From the NCBI RefSeq assembly GCF_042678185.1, contig NZ_JBHUDQ010000006.1: DNA of 64,000 nt. One strand, given 5' to 3'. The DNA comes from Ramlibacter ginsenosidimutans (GTDB lineage: Bacteria > Pseudomonadota > Gammaproteobacteria > Burkholderiales > Burkholderiaceae_C). Positions 1-9,434 of the stretch are shown here, in pieces. Under the pieces are notes generated by a model, which worked only from the letters and a program-made list of their open reading frames with translations, ran no database searches and was not told where the DNA came from. The position numbers and the translations under genes were made by a program. Within the stretch, counting starts at the first letter, position 1, and each line of letters begins with the position of its first letter.

Positions 1-960
1 GCGCGTGCGCATGCCGGCGAGCTCGCGCTCCCACAGCGCACGCAGTTCCGGCGTGTTGAGGATGGTCGCGGCGATCTGGCCGCCGTGCGTGGGCGGGTTG
101 CTGTAGTTCGTGCGGATCACGATCTTCAGCTGCGAGAGCACGCGCGCGGCTTCGTCCTTGTCCGCGCACAGCACGGACAGGGCGCCGACGCGCTCACCGT
201 AGAGGCTCAGGCTCTTGGAGAAGGAGGTGGAGACGAAGAAGTCCTCGCCGGAAGCCACGAATTTCTGCACCGCCAGCCCGTCTTCGGCGATGCCTTGGCC
301 GAAGCCCTGGTACGCCATGTCCAGGAACGCCACCAGCTTGCGCGCCTTCACCGCCGCGACCACCTGGTCCCACTGGGCGGCCGTGAGGTCGTAGCCGGTC
401 GGGTTGTGGCAGCAGGCATGCAGCACGATCACCGTGCCGGCGGGTGCGGTGTTGAGCGCCGTCAGCATGCCGTCGAAGTTGATGCCCTTCTTCGCCGCGT
501 CGTAGTAGGGGTAGGTCTCCACGGTGAAGCCGGCCTGCGTGAAGAGGGCGCGGTGGTTTTCCCAGCTCGGGTCGCTGATCAGCACCTTGGCGGAAGGATT
601 CAGCTTCCTGAGGAAGTCGGCGCCGACGCGCAGGCCGCCCGTGCCGCCCAGGGCTTGCACGGTGGCGACGCGGCCGCTCTTGACCGGCTCGGAATCGGCC
701 CCAAATACGAGCGACTTGACCGCCGCGTCGTATGCCGCGATGCCGTCGATGGGCAGGTAGCCGCGGGCGGCGTGGGCCGCCATCATCTTCTCTTCCGCCT
801 TCTGCACGCACTCGAGCAGCGGCAGCTTGCCGTTGTCGTCGTAGTAGACGCCGACCCCGAGGTTCACCTTCTTCGGGTTGGTGTCGGCGACGTATTGCTC
901 GGTCAGGCCCAGGATCGGGTCGCGGGGCGCCATTTCGACGGCGTGGAAGAGGGACGACAT
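1..960 (-). CDS. Aromatic/aspartate amino acid aminotransferase (class I, PLP), 3' end cut by the window edge
   Basis: A class I PLP aminotransferase of the TyrB/AspC family, transferring amino groups between aromatic amino acids or aspartate and 2-oxoglutarate in the cytoplasm. The reverse strand is open from an ATG at 960 to base 1, giving 320 codons with no stop, so the C-terminus lies outside. The start reads MSSLFHAVEMAPRDPILGL, the usual N-terminus of this family. The PLP-lysine motif SFSKSLSLYGERVGA is visible near the left edge. It is divergent from uvrB. TyrB and AspC cannot be separated by eye, although the serine-rich lysine motif is typical of the TyrB-like enzymes of Burkholderiales. 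Confidence 0.93.
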   Translation of the reverse strand, partial: MSSLFHAVEMAPRDPILGLTEQYVADTNPKKVNLGVGVYYDDNGKLPLLECVQKAEEKMMAAHAARGYLPIDGIAAYDAAVKSLVFGADSEPVKSGRVATVQALGGTGGLRVGADFLRKLNPSAKVLISDPSWENHRALFTQAGFTVETYPYYDAAKKGINFDGMLTALNTAPAGTVIVLHACCHNPTGYDLTAAQWDQVVAAVKARKLVAFLDMAYQGFGQGIAEDGLAVQKFVASGEDFFVSTSFSKSLSLYGERVGALSVLCADKDEAARVLSQLKIVIRTNYSNPPTHGGQIAATILNTPELRALWERELAGMRTR

Positions 961-1053
961 GGGGTTCCTTGGATGCAGTGGCAAGAACGCCCGGCCTGTT
1001 GTACGCTGGCCGGCTGCCCGCAATTTTAGTCTGTCGTATCAGGGACATCCCGA

Positions 1054-3165
1054 ATGAGCGCAATACCCGAGGCCGCACAGGCCCAGCAGGACCAGCCCAA
1101 GGGCGAGTTCGTCACCTTCCCCGACTCGCCCTTCGAGCTGTTCATGCCTTACCCGCCGGCGGGTGACCAGCCGCAGGCCATCGAGAAGCTGGTCGAGGGC
1201 GTCAACGACGGCGAGGTGTTCCAGACCCTGCTGGGCGTGACCGGCTCGGGCAAGACCTTCACCATGGCCAACGTGATCGCGCGGCTGGGGCGTCCTGCGA
1301 TCGTGTTCGCGCCCAACAAGACGCTGGCCGCGCAGCTGTACTCCGAGTTCCGCGAGTTCTTCCCGAAGAACGCCGTGGAGTACTTCGTGAGCTATTACGA
1401 CTACTACCAGCCGGAAGCGTACGTTCCCCAGCGCGACCTGTTCATCGAGAAGGATTCCTCGATCAACGAGCACATCGAGCAGATGCGGCTGTCGGCGACC
1501 AAGAGCGTGCTGGAGCGGCGCGACACCGTGATCGTCGCGACGGTGTCCGCGATCTACGGCATCGGCGCACCCGAGGACTACACGCAGATGCGCTTCATCA
1601 TGCGTGTGGGCGACAAGATCGGGCAGCGCGACATCATCGGCCAGCTCATTCGCATGCAGTACAACCGCAACGAGCAGGACTTCGCCCGCGGGACCTTCCG
1701 CGTGCGGGGCGACACGATCGACATCTTCCCGGCCGAACACAGCGAGCTGGCGATCCGCATCGAGCTGTTCGACGACGAGATCGAGACGCTGCAGCTGTTC
1801 GACCCGCTGACCGGGCGCATCCGCCAGAAGGTGCCGCGCTTCACGGTCTATCCGTCCAGCCACTACGTCACTCCGCGCGAGAAGGTCGTGTCGGCGGTGG
1901 AGTCCATCAAGCTGGAGCTGAAAGAGCGGCTGGACTTCTTCGTGTCCCAGGGCAAGCTGGTGGAGGCGCAACGGCTGGAGCAGCGCACGCGCTTCGACCT
2001 GGAGATGCTCAGCGAGCTCGGCCACTGCAAGGGCATCGAGAACTACACGCGCCATCTCTCGGGGGCGCCGCCGGGAGCGCCGCCGTCCACGCTGACGGAC
2101 TACCTGCCCAAGGACTCGCTGATGTTCCTGGACGAGAGCCACCAGATGATCGGGCAGCTCAATGGCATGTACGCAGGCGACCGGGCCCGCAAGGAAACGC
2201 TGGTGGAATACGGCTTCCGGCTGCCTTCGGCAATGGACAACCGGCCGCTCAAGTTCGAGGAGTTCGAGGCGCGCATGCGTCAGGTGATCTTCGTCTCGGC
2301 GACCCCCGCCGACTACGAGAAGACGCACGCGGGGCAGGTCGTGGAGCAGCTGGTGCGTCCCACCGGCCTGATCGACCCGGTCGTCGAGGTGCGCCCCGCC
2401 GCGCACCAGGTAGACGACGTGCTGCAGGAGATCCGCATCCGCGTGGAGCAGAACGAGCGCGTGCTCATCACGACGCTGACCAAGCGGATGGCGGAGCAGC
2501 TGACCGACTACCTCAGCGACAACGGGGTGAAGGTGCGGTACCTGCACAGCGACATCGAAACGGTCGAGCGCGTGGAAATCCTCCGCGACCTGCGCCTCGG
2601 CCAGTTCGACGTGCTGGTGGGCATCAACCTGCTGCGCGAAGGCCTGGACATTCCCGAGGTGTCGCTGGTGGCCATCCTCGACGCCGACAAGGAAGGCTTC
2701 CTGCGGGCCGAGCGCTCGCTGATCCAGACGATCGGGCGGGCGGCGCGCAACCTCAACGGCAAGGCCATCCTGTACGCCGACAACATGACCGACTCGATGA
2801 AGCGCGCCATCGGCGAGACCGAACGGCGGCGTGCCAAGCAGATCGCGCACAACGAGGCGCACGGCATCACCCCGCGCAGCATCCAGAAGCAGATCCGCGA
2901 CCTCATCGACGGGGTCTACAGCGAGAAGGCGAGCAAGGAGCAGGAGAAGCAGGAGCTGCAGCGCGCGATGGTGGAGGACATGTCCGAGAAGGACGTCTCC
3001 AAGCGCATCAAGCAGCTCGAAAAGCAGATGCTCGAACACGCACGCAACCTCGAATTCGAGAAGGCGGCGCGCGTGCGCGACCAGCTGGCGCTGCTCAAGG
3101 AGCAGGCCTTCGGTGCTTCCGTGCACGACAACGTCGTTCCCATCGAAGCCGCCAAGAAGAAATGA
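1054..3165 (+). CDS. uvrB: UvrABC excinuclease subunit B
   Basis: Damage-verification helicase of nucleotide excision repair; it forms the UvrA2B2 complex, stays on the lesion and recruits UvrC. The 703-residue product has the Walker A motif GVTGSGKTFT, the beta-hairpin segment VSYYDYYQPEAYVP, helicase motifs including DESHQM and the motif VI region QTIGRAARN. The C-terminal UVR domain (LEKQMLEHARNLEFEKAARVRDQ, in pieces) binds UvrC. The length is slightly above the E. coli protein because of an N-terminal tail of about 15 residues. The ATG at 1054 is the first in frame. Its stop overlaps the next start (ATGA), so the phosphatase is probably co-translated. I found no convincing LexA box upstream. 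Confidence 0.98.
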   Translation: MSAIPEAAQAQQDQPKGEFVTFPDSPFELFMPYPPAGDQPQAIEKLVEGVNDGEVFQTLLGVTGSGKTFTMANVIARLGRPAIVFAPNKTLAAQLYSEFREFFPKNAVEYFVSYYDYYQPEAYVPQRDLFIEKDSSINEHIEQMRLSATKSVLERRDTVIVATVSAIYGIGAPEDYTQMRFIMRVGDKIGQRDIIGQLIRMQYNRNEQDFARGTFRVRGDTIDIFPAEHSELAIRIELFDDEIETLQLFDPLTGRIRQKVPRFTVYPSSHYVTPREKVVSAVESIKLELKERLDFFVSQGKLVEAQRLEQRTRFDLEMLSELGHCKGIENYTRHLSGAPPGAPPSTLTDYLPKDSLMFLDESHQMIGQLNGMYAGDRARKETLVEYGFRLPSAMDNRPLKFEEFEARMRQVIFVSATPADYEKTHAGQVVEQLVRPTGLIDPVVEVRPAAHQVDDVLQEIRIRVEQNERVLITTLTKRMAEQLTDYLSDNGVKVRYLHSDIETVERVEILRDLRLGQFDVLVGINLLREGLDIPEVSLVAILDADKEGFLRAERSLIQTIGRAARNLNGKAILYADNMTDSMKRAIGETERRRAKQIAHNEAHGITPRSIQKQIRDLIDGVYSEKASKEQEKQELQRAMVEDMSEKDVSKRIKQLEKQMLEHARNLEFEKAARVRDQLALLKEQAFGASVHDNVVPIEAAKKK

Positions 3166-3644
3166 AGCAGCGCTTTTCCGTGTTGATGGTCTGCACGGGC
3201 AACATCTGCCGCAGCCCGACGGCCGAGGTCGTGCTGCGCCACAAGCTCGAGCACGCCGGCCTCGCGGAGCGCGTGCACGTCGCTTCGGCCGGCACGACCG
3301 ATTACCACGTCGGGGCGCCGGCGGACGACCGCAGCGCAAGGCACGCGCATCTGCGCGGCTATGATTTGTCCCGCCATCGCGCGCGCCAGGTCCACGCCGC
3401 GGACTTCGAGCGCTTCGACCTGCTGCTGGCGATGGACCGCGGGCACCTCGAGGAACTGCAGGACGCCTGCCCGCCACAGCACCGGCACAAGCTCAGGCGG
3501 CTGATGGAGTTCGCTCCGGCAGGGCTTGCGGACGAAGTCGCCGACCCCTACTACGGTGGGATGAAGGGCTTCGAGACAGTGCTCGACCATGTCGAGGCCG
3601 CGTGCGATGGGCTGGTGCGGCACATCCGGTCCGACCGCGCCTGA
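3162..3644 (+). CDS. Low-molecular-weight protein-tyrosine-phosphatase
   Basis: Cytoplasmic phosphotyrosine phosphatase of the arsenate-reductase-like LMW-PTP family. The 160-residue protein has the P-loop CTGNICRS with nucleophile Cys11 and Arg17, and the general-acid loop DPYYGG near the C-terminus; both are complete, so it should be active. The start overlaps the uvrB stop by 4 bases. Members next to exopolysaccharide genes act on BY-kinases, but no such kinase is visible here, so the physiological substrate is unknown. It is the last gene of the uvrB unit: a hairpin with a T-rich arm follows about 20 bases downstream. Confidence 0.94.
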   Translation: MKQRFSVLMVCTGNICRSPTAEVVLRHKLEHAGLAERVHVASAGTTDYHVGAPADDRSARHAHLRGYDLSRHRARQVHAADFERFDLLLAMDRGHLEELQDACPPQHRHKLRRLMEFAPAGLADEVADPYYGGMKGFETVLDHVEAACDGLVRHIRSDRA

Positions 3645-3664
3645 ACGGCCTGCTGCACTGCAGA

Positions 3665-3698
3665 AAAACCCGAGTACCCGAGCTCCACGCCGGGTTTT
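3665..3698 (+). terminator. Rho-independent-type terminator between the phosphatase gene and iscR
   Basis: Perfect 8-bp arms AAAACCCG (3665-3672) and CGGGTTTT (3691-3698) enclose an 18-base loop. The A/T-rich outer pairs give T residues at the 3' end on either strand, so it could work in both directions. It ends the uvrB-phosphatase unit just before the iscR regulatory region. Confidence 0.6.
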
Positions 3699-3703
3699 CT
3701 GGT

Positions 3704-3728
3704 ATACTTGACTGAAATAGTCAGGAAA
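3704..3728 (+). promoter_or_regulatory. IscR-binding site (type 1) upstream of iscR
   Basis: The 25-base stretch carries the dyad GACTGAAATAGTC flanked by ATACTT on the left and AGGAAA on the right. From memory of the published type 1 IscR consensus (ATASYYGACTRWWWYAGTCRRSTAT), it matches at all but two positions, both in the last three bases. This is the site bound by [2Fe-2S]-IscR to repress its own operon. TATACT at 3703-3708 overlaps the site and could be a -10 element, so binding would block RNA polymerase. A leader of about 145 bases follows before the iscR start. Confidence 0.8.
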
Positions 3729-3873
3729 CCCAAGAAGAGAGTCAGAACACCGCCGGGCGACGCTTGCCTGGCCGGAAGAGGGCCGGCACGAAGCCGGAAC
3801 ATGGGTGGAGACGGCCTGGCGCGGCGGGTGCCGCGGCAGGCAAGGCAAGCAAGCGAGCAACAAGGAGCTAGCG

Positions 3874-4410
3874 ATGCGTCTCACGACCAAAGGCCGCTTT
3901 GCGGTCACTGCAATGATCGATCTGGCACTGCGCCAGAACAATGGTCCCGTCACGCTGGCGGCGATCAGCCAGCGCCAGCACATTTCGCTGTCGTACCTGG
4001 AGCAGCTGTTCGGCAAGCTGCGCCGCCATGAACTCGTCGAATCCACCCGCGGGCCGGGTGGCGGCTACACGCTGGGCCGCAAGGCCGGTGAGATCACGGT
4101 CGCGGACATCATCGTCTCGGTGGACGAGCCGATCGACGCCACCCAGTGTGGCGGCAAGGAAAACTGCCAGGGCGAGGGCGGCCAGTGCATGACCCACGAG
4201 CTGTGGTCGGCGCTGAACCAGCGCATGGTGGAGTTCCTCGATTCCGTCACGCTGCAGAAGCTCGTCGACGACCAGCTCGCCAAGGGCGTGCAGATCGAAG
4301 ACAAGCCCACGCCCAAGCGCGCGATCTCGAGTGCGCCCGTCGTGAAGCCCATCCGCGTGAACGCGCCGAACTCGGTCTTCGCCCTGGGCAACACGCTCGC
4401 GAAGCAATAA
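3874..4410 (+). CDS. iscR: Fe-S cluster assembly transcriptional regulator IscR
   Basis: Rrf2-family winged-helix regulator that senses Fe-S status with its own [2Fe-2S] cluster and represses the isc operon when the cluster is present. The ATG at 3874 is preceded by AAGGAG and gives the conserved N-terminus MRLTTKGRFAVTAM; earlier in-frame ATGs only add an unconserved leader. Cluster ligands are visible as Cys92, Cys98, Cys105 and His108, with one extra residue between the second and third cysteines compared with E. coli. The C-terminal tail of about 45 residues is rich in Lys and Pro. It is the first gene of iscRSUA-hscBA-fdx and is preceded by its own candidate operator. Confidence 0.97.
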   Translation: MRLTTKGRFAVTAMIDLALRQNNGPVTLAAISQRQHISLSYLEQLFGKLRRHELVESTRGPGGGYTLGRKAGEITVADIIVSVDEPIDATQCGGKENCQGEGGQCMTHELWSALNQRMVEFLDSVTLQKLVDDQLAKGVQIEDKPTPKRAISSAPVVKPIRVNAPNSVFALGNTLAKQ

Positions 4411-4438
4411 ACCAACCAGCCAGCAGAAGACGCCAGCA

Positions 4439-5659
4439 ATGGACATGACGCCCCATTTCCCGATCTACATGGACTACGGCGCGACGACGCCGGTCGACCC
4501 GCGCGTGGTCGACGCCATGATCCCGTGGTTGCGCGAGCACTTCGGCAACCCGGCCTCGCGCAGCCACGCGTGGGGCTGGGAAGCGGAAGAGGCCGTGGAG
4601 AAGGCGCGCCAGCAGGTCGCCGACCTGGTCGGCGCCGACCCGCGCGAGATCGTCTGGACCTCCGGTGCCACCGAGTCCGACAACCTCGCCCTCAAGGGAG
4701 CGGCGCACTTCTACCAGAGCAAGGGCAAGCACCTGATCACGGTGAAGACCGAGCACAAGGCCGTGCTGGACACCATGCGCGAGCTCGAGCGGCAGGGCTT
4801 CGAGGTGACCTACCTCGACGTGCAGGAAGACGGGATGCTCGACCTGGAGAAGTTCAAGGCGGCGATCCGGCCGGACACGATCCTGGCGTCGGTCATGTTC
4901 GTGAACAACGAGATCGGCGTGATCCAGGACATCCCCGCGCTTGGAGCGATCTGCCGCGAAAAGGGCGTGATCTTCCACGTCGACGCCGCGCAAGCGACCG
5001 GCAAGGTGGACATCGACCTGAAGAAGCTGCCCGTCGACCTGATGAGCCTGGCATCGCACAAGACCTACGGTCCCAAGGGCATCGGCGCCCTGTACGTCCG
5101 CCGCAAACCCCGCATCCGCCTGGAAGCGCAGATGCACGGCGGCGGCCACGAGCGCGGCATGCGCTCGGGTACCTTGCCGACGCACCAGATCGTCGGCATG
5201 GGCGAGGCGTTCCGCATCGCCAGGGAAGAAATGGCCAAGGACAACGAGCATGCGCGCAAGCTGCAGCAGAGGCTGCTCGACGGCCTCAAGGACGTGGAGC
5301 AGGTGTTCATCAACGGCAACCTGGAACACCGGGTGCCGCAGAACCTGAACATCAGCTTCAACTTCGTCGAAGGCGAGTCGCTGATCATGGGTATCAAGGG
5401 CCTGGCCGTGTCGTCGGGCTCGGCCTGCACCTCGGCGTCGCTGGAACCCAGCTATGTGCTGCGCGCCCTGGGCCGCAGCGACGAGCTGGCGCACAGCAGC
5501 CTGCGCATGACCATCGGCCGCTTCACGACCGAAGAAGAAATCGATTACGCCGTGGCCACGATCAAGCAGAACGTGGCGAAGCTGCGCGAGCTGAGCCCGC
5601 TGTGGGAGATGTACCAGGACGGCATCGACATCAGCACCATCCAGTGGACGGCTCATTAA
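4439..5659 (+). CDS. iscS: Cysteine desulfurase IscS
   Basis: PLP-dependent homodimer that removes sulfur from L-cysteine, giving alanine and an enzyme persulfide that supplies IscU and tRNA thiolation enzymes. The 406-residue protein has the PLP lysine Lys208 in SHKTYGPKG and the persulfide-forming Cys330 in SSGSACTSASLEP; both sit two positions later than in E. coli IscS (206 and 328). This offset leaves open a start at the second Met, two codons downstream. The C-terminal region for IscU docking is intact. It lies 28 bases after iscR and before iscU in the standard order. Confidence 0.98.
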   Translation: MDMTPHFPIYMDYGATTPVDPRVVDAMIPWLREHFGNPASRSHAWGWEAEEAVEKARQQVADLVGADPREIVWTSGATESDNLALKGAAHFYQSKGKHLITVKTEHKAVLDTMRELERQGFEVTYLDVQEDGMLDLEKFKAAIRPDTILASVMFVNNEIGVIQDIPALGAICREKGVIFHVDAAQATGKVDIDLKKLPVDLMSLASHKTYGPKGIGALYVRRKPRIRLEAQMHGGGHERGMRSGTLPTHQIVGMGEAFRIAREEMAKDNEHARKLQQRLLDGLKDVEQVFINGNLEHRVPQNLNISFNFVEGESLIMGIKGLAVSSGSACTSASLEPSYVLRALGRSDELAHSSLRMTIGRFTTEEEIDYAVATIKQNVAKLRELSPLWEMYQDGIDISTIQWTAH

Positions 5660-5687
5660 GGAACGAGAGAAAGATCAGGAGTACGAA

Positions 5688-6074
5688 ATGGCCTATTCCC
5701 AGAAAGTCGTCGAACACTACGAGAACCCGCGCAACGTCGGATCCTTCGAAAAGGGAGACGAGAGCGTCGGCACCGGCATGGTGGGCGCGCCCGCCTGCGG
5801 CGACGTGATGAAGCTGCAGATCAAGGTGAACCCGTCCACGGGCGTCATCGAGGACGCGCGCTTCAAGACCTACGGCTGCGGCTCGGCCATCGCCTCCAGC
5901 TCGCTCGTCACCGAGTGGGTGAAGGGCAAGACGCTGGACGAGGCGGCTTCGATCAAGAACGCGCAGATCGCGGAAGAACTCGCGCTGCCGCCGGTGAAGA
6001 TCCACTGCTCCATCCTGGCCGAGGACGCCATCAAGGCGGCCGTGGCCGACTACAAGAAGAAGCACACGAACTGA
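5688..6074 (+). CDS. iscU: Fe-S cluster scaffold protein IscU
   Basis: Scaffold on which [2Fe-2S] and [4Fe-4S] clusters are built from IscS-derived sulfur before HscA/HscB-driven release. The 128-residue protein begins MAYSQKVVEHYENPRNVGSF, the family signature. It has the three cluster cysteines in PACGDVM, YGCGSAIASS and KIHCS, the essential Asp of ACGD, and an LPPVK motif recognised by the chaperone HscA. An AGGAG lies just before the ATG. All functional residues are present. Confidence 0.98.
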   Translation: MAYSQKVVEHYENPRNVGSFEKGDESVGTGMVGAPACGDVMKLQIKVNPSTGVIEDARFKTYGCGSAIASSSLVTEWVKGKTLDEAASIKNAQIAEELALPPVKIHCSILAEDAIKAAVADYKKKHTN

Positions 6075-6079
6075 AGGCG

Positions 6080-6403
6080 ATGGCAGTGACTTTGACCGAA
6101 GCCGCGGCGCGGCACGTCACCCGGTATCTCGCGAAGCGCGGGAAGGGCGTGGGGGTGCGCGTCGGCGTGAAAACCACCGGCTGCTCGGGGCTCGCGTACA
6201 AGCTCGAGTACGTGGACGAGGTCGCGCCCGAGGACATCGTGTTCGAGGACCATGGAGTGAAGCTGCTCGTCGATCCGAAGAGCCTGGCCTACATCGAAGG
6301 CACGCAGCTGGATTTCGTGCGCGAAGGCCTCAACGAGGGCTTCAAGTTCAACAACCCGAACGAGCGCGACCGCTGCGGCTGCGGAGAATCGTTCAGGGTT
6401 TGA
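6080..6403 (+). CDS. iscA: A-type Fe-S carrier protein IscA
   Basis: A-type carrier that receives or delivers Fe-S clusters or iron, mainly for [4Fe-4S] maturation. The ATG at 6080, five bases after the iscU stop, gives a 107-residue protein starting MAVTLTEAAARHV. The three invariant cysteines are in TTGCSGLAY and the C-terminal CGCGESF. The stop overlaps the start region of hscB, so translation of the two is likely coupled. Confidence 0.97.
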   Translation: MAVTLTEAAARHVTRYLAKRGKGVGVRVGVKTTGCSGLAYKLEYVDEVAPEDIVFEDHGVKLLVDPKSLAYIEGTQLDFVREGLNEGFKFNNPNERDRCGCGESFRV

Positions 6404-6924
6404 CGGTGAACCTGAGCGCCACCGACTTCGCCCTGTTCGGACTGCCGCAGCGCTTCGCCCAGGAGCGCTCCGAGGTCGATGCCCGCTGGAAGGAGCTCCA
6501 GCGCAACGCGCATCCCGATCGTTTCGCCGGCCAGGGTGCCGCGGCCGAGCGGGCGGCGCTGCAATGGTCCGTGCGCATCAACGAGGCCTACCGGCGCCTG
6601 AAGGACCCGCTCAAGCGGGCGGCCTATCTCTGCCAGCTGCTTGGCGCTCCCATCGACGCCGAGAACAACACGGCGATGCCCACCGAGTTCCTGGTGGAGC
6701 AGATGGAATGGCGCGAGGCACTGGACGAGGCGGAAGGTGAGGACGCCTTGAGCGAGCTCTCCGATCGCGTGATGAAGCGCCGCCGCGACATGCTTGCGCA
6801 CATCCAGCAACTGCTGGACCTCGAAGGCGACGCGCCGGCCGCGGCCCAGCAGGTGAGAGCCCTCATGTTCATCGAGCGCTTTGCCGAGGACATCGAGGCG
6901 CGCCTCGCACAACTGGGACAATAG
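6400..6924 (+). CDS. hscB: Fe-S protein assembly co-chaperone HscB
   Basis: J-domain co-chaperone that brings IscU to HscA and stimulates its ATPase. The N-terminal J domain carries the HPD motif (NAHPDRF, around residues 36-42) and the C-terminal helical bundle binds IscU. The start is not an ATG: a TTG at 6400 overlaps the iscA stop, and a GTG at 6406 is an alternative that shortens the product from 174 to 172 residues. Either start gives translational coupling to iscA. hscA follows after ten bases. Confidence 0.95.
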   Translation: MTVNLSATDFALFGLPQRFAQERSEVDARWKELQRNAHPDRFAGQGAAAERAALQWSVRINEAYRRLKDPLKRAAYLCQLLGAPIDAENNTAMPTEFLVEQMEWREALDEAEGEDALSELSDRVMKRRRDMLAHIQQLLDLEGDAPAAAQQVRALMFIERFAEDIEARLAQLGQ

Positions 6925-6934
6925 AGGGCTCACC

Positions 6935-8794
<1,860 letters not shown>

Positions 8795-8876
8795 CCCACC
8801 CCCGAAGCGCCTGCGGCGCCTCCCCCTCAAGGGGGCGCCACCAGCGGCCCGGCAAAGCCGGTTCCGCGGTGGCACT
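8795..8876. repeat. Double-hairpin intergenic repeat between hscA and fdx
   Basis: The roughly 80 bases between hscA and fdx fold into two hairpins. The first pairs GGCGCC-T-CCCCC with GGGGGCGCC around 8815-8838. The second pairs GCCACCAGCGG (8837-8847) with CCGCGGTGGC (8864-8873), with an inner stem CCGGC-AAA-GCCGG. From memory, this GC-rich block resembles a mobile intergenic repeat frequent in Comamonadaceae genomes. I see no second full copy in this window. It could dampen or stabilise the transcript between hscA and fdx. Confidence 0.55.
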
Positions 8877-8884
8877 GGAATGAA

Positions 8885-9223
8885 ATGCCCACGATAAAGA
8901 TCCTTCCCCATCCAGAGTACGCGCCCAACGGCGCGGAGGTGAAGGCGCCCGCGGGCACCTCCATCTGCGAGGCGCTGCTGGACAACGGCATCGCGATCGA
9001 GCATGCCTGCGACATGAGCTGCGCCTGCACGACCTGCCACGTGATCGTGCGCGAGGGCTTCGACTCCCTCAACGAGATGGACGAGAACGAGGAAGACCTG
9101 CTGGACCGAGCGTGGGGGCTGCAACCCAACTCGCGGCTGTCCTGCCAGGCGATCCTGGACCAGAAGGACCTGGTGGTGGAGATTCCCAAGTACTCCATCA
9201 ACCACGCCAAGGAAAACCACTGA
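8885..9223 (+). CDS. fdx: ISC-type [2Fe-2S] ferredoxin
   Basis: Adrenodoxin-like ferredoxin that supplies electrons for cluster assembly on IscU. The 112-residue protein has the four cluster cysteines in ACDMSCACTTC and LSCQA, and an acidic patch NEMDENEEDLLDRAWGL for docking to IscS and the reductase. It is the last ISC gene and sits after a hairpin repeat, unlike the tightly packed upstream genes. No iscX-like gene follows; a terminator-like hairpin lies about 35 bases downstream. Confidence 0.97.
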   Translation: MPTIKILPHPEYAPNGAEVKAPAGTSICEALLDNGIAIEHACDMSCACTTCHVIVREGFDSLNEMDENEEDLLDRAWGLQPNSRLSCQAILDQKDLVVEIPKYSINHAKENH

Positions 9224-9259
9224 GGCGTGGCGCCCGGGCGGCGCGGAGTTCGTGCAATG

Positions 9260-9281
9260 AAGCGGCCGGGGGCCGCTTTCT
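9260..9281 (+). terminator. Terminator-like hairpin after fdx
   Basis: AAGCGGCC (9260-9267) and GGCCGCTT (9271-9278) form a perfect 8-bp stem with a GGG loop, followed by a short pyrimidine run. It probably ends the isc operon. Confidence 0.6.
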
Positions 9282-9434
9282 CGTCTGGATCGCCGCTGGC
9301 CGTGGAGCACGCTGGCTCGCGGTCCTGTACTGCGCCCTTTCGTTCGCGCGCCGAGCCGTCGTTTCGCGCCGCACCGCGTGCGCTTCGTCGCACCGCTTCC
9401 TTGCTCGTGGCGGCTTCGTGCAAGATGCGCGGCC

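Noticed and set aside
961..1053. Possible LexA/SOS box upstream of uvrB
   Set aside because: CTGT occurs in the short intergenic region but no CTGT-N8-ACAG-like pair was found, so I do not call an SOS operator.
1039..3477. Long open frame on the minus strand opposite uvrB
   Set aside because: It is an antisense shadow produced by GC-rich codon bias; the plus-strand uvrB is unambiguous and the antisense product has no protein-like motifs.
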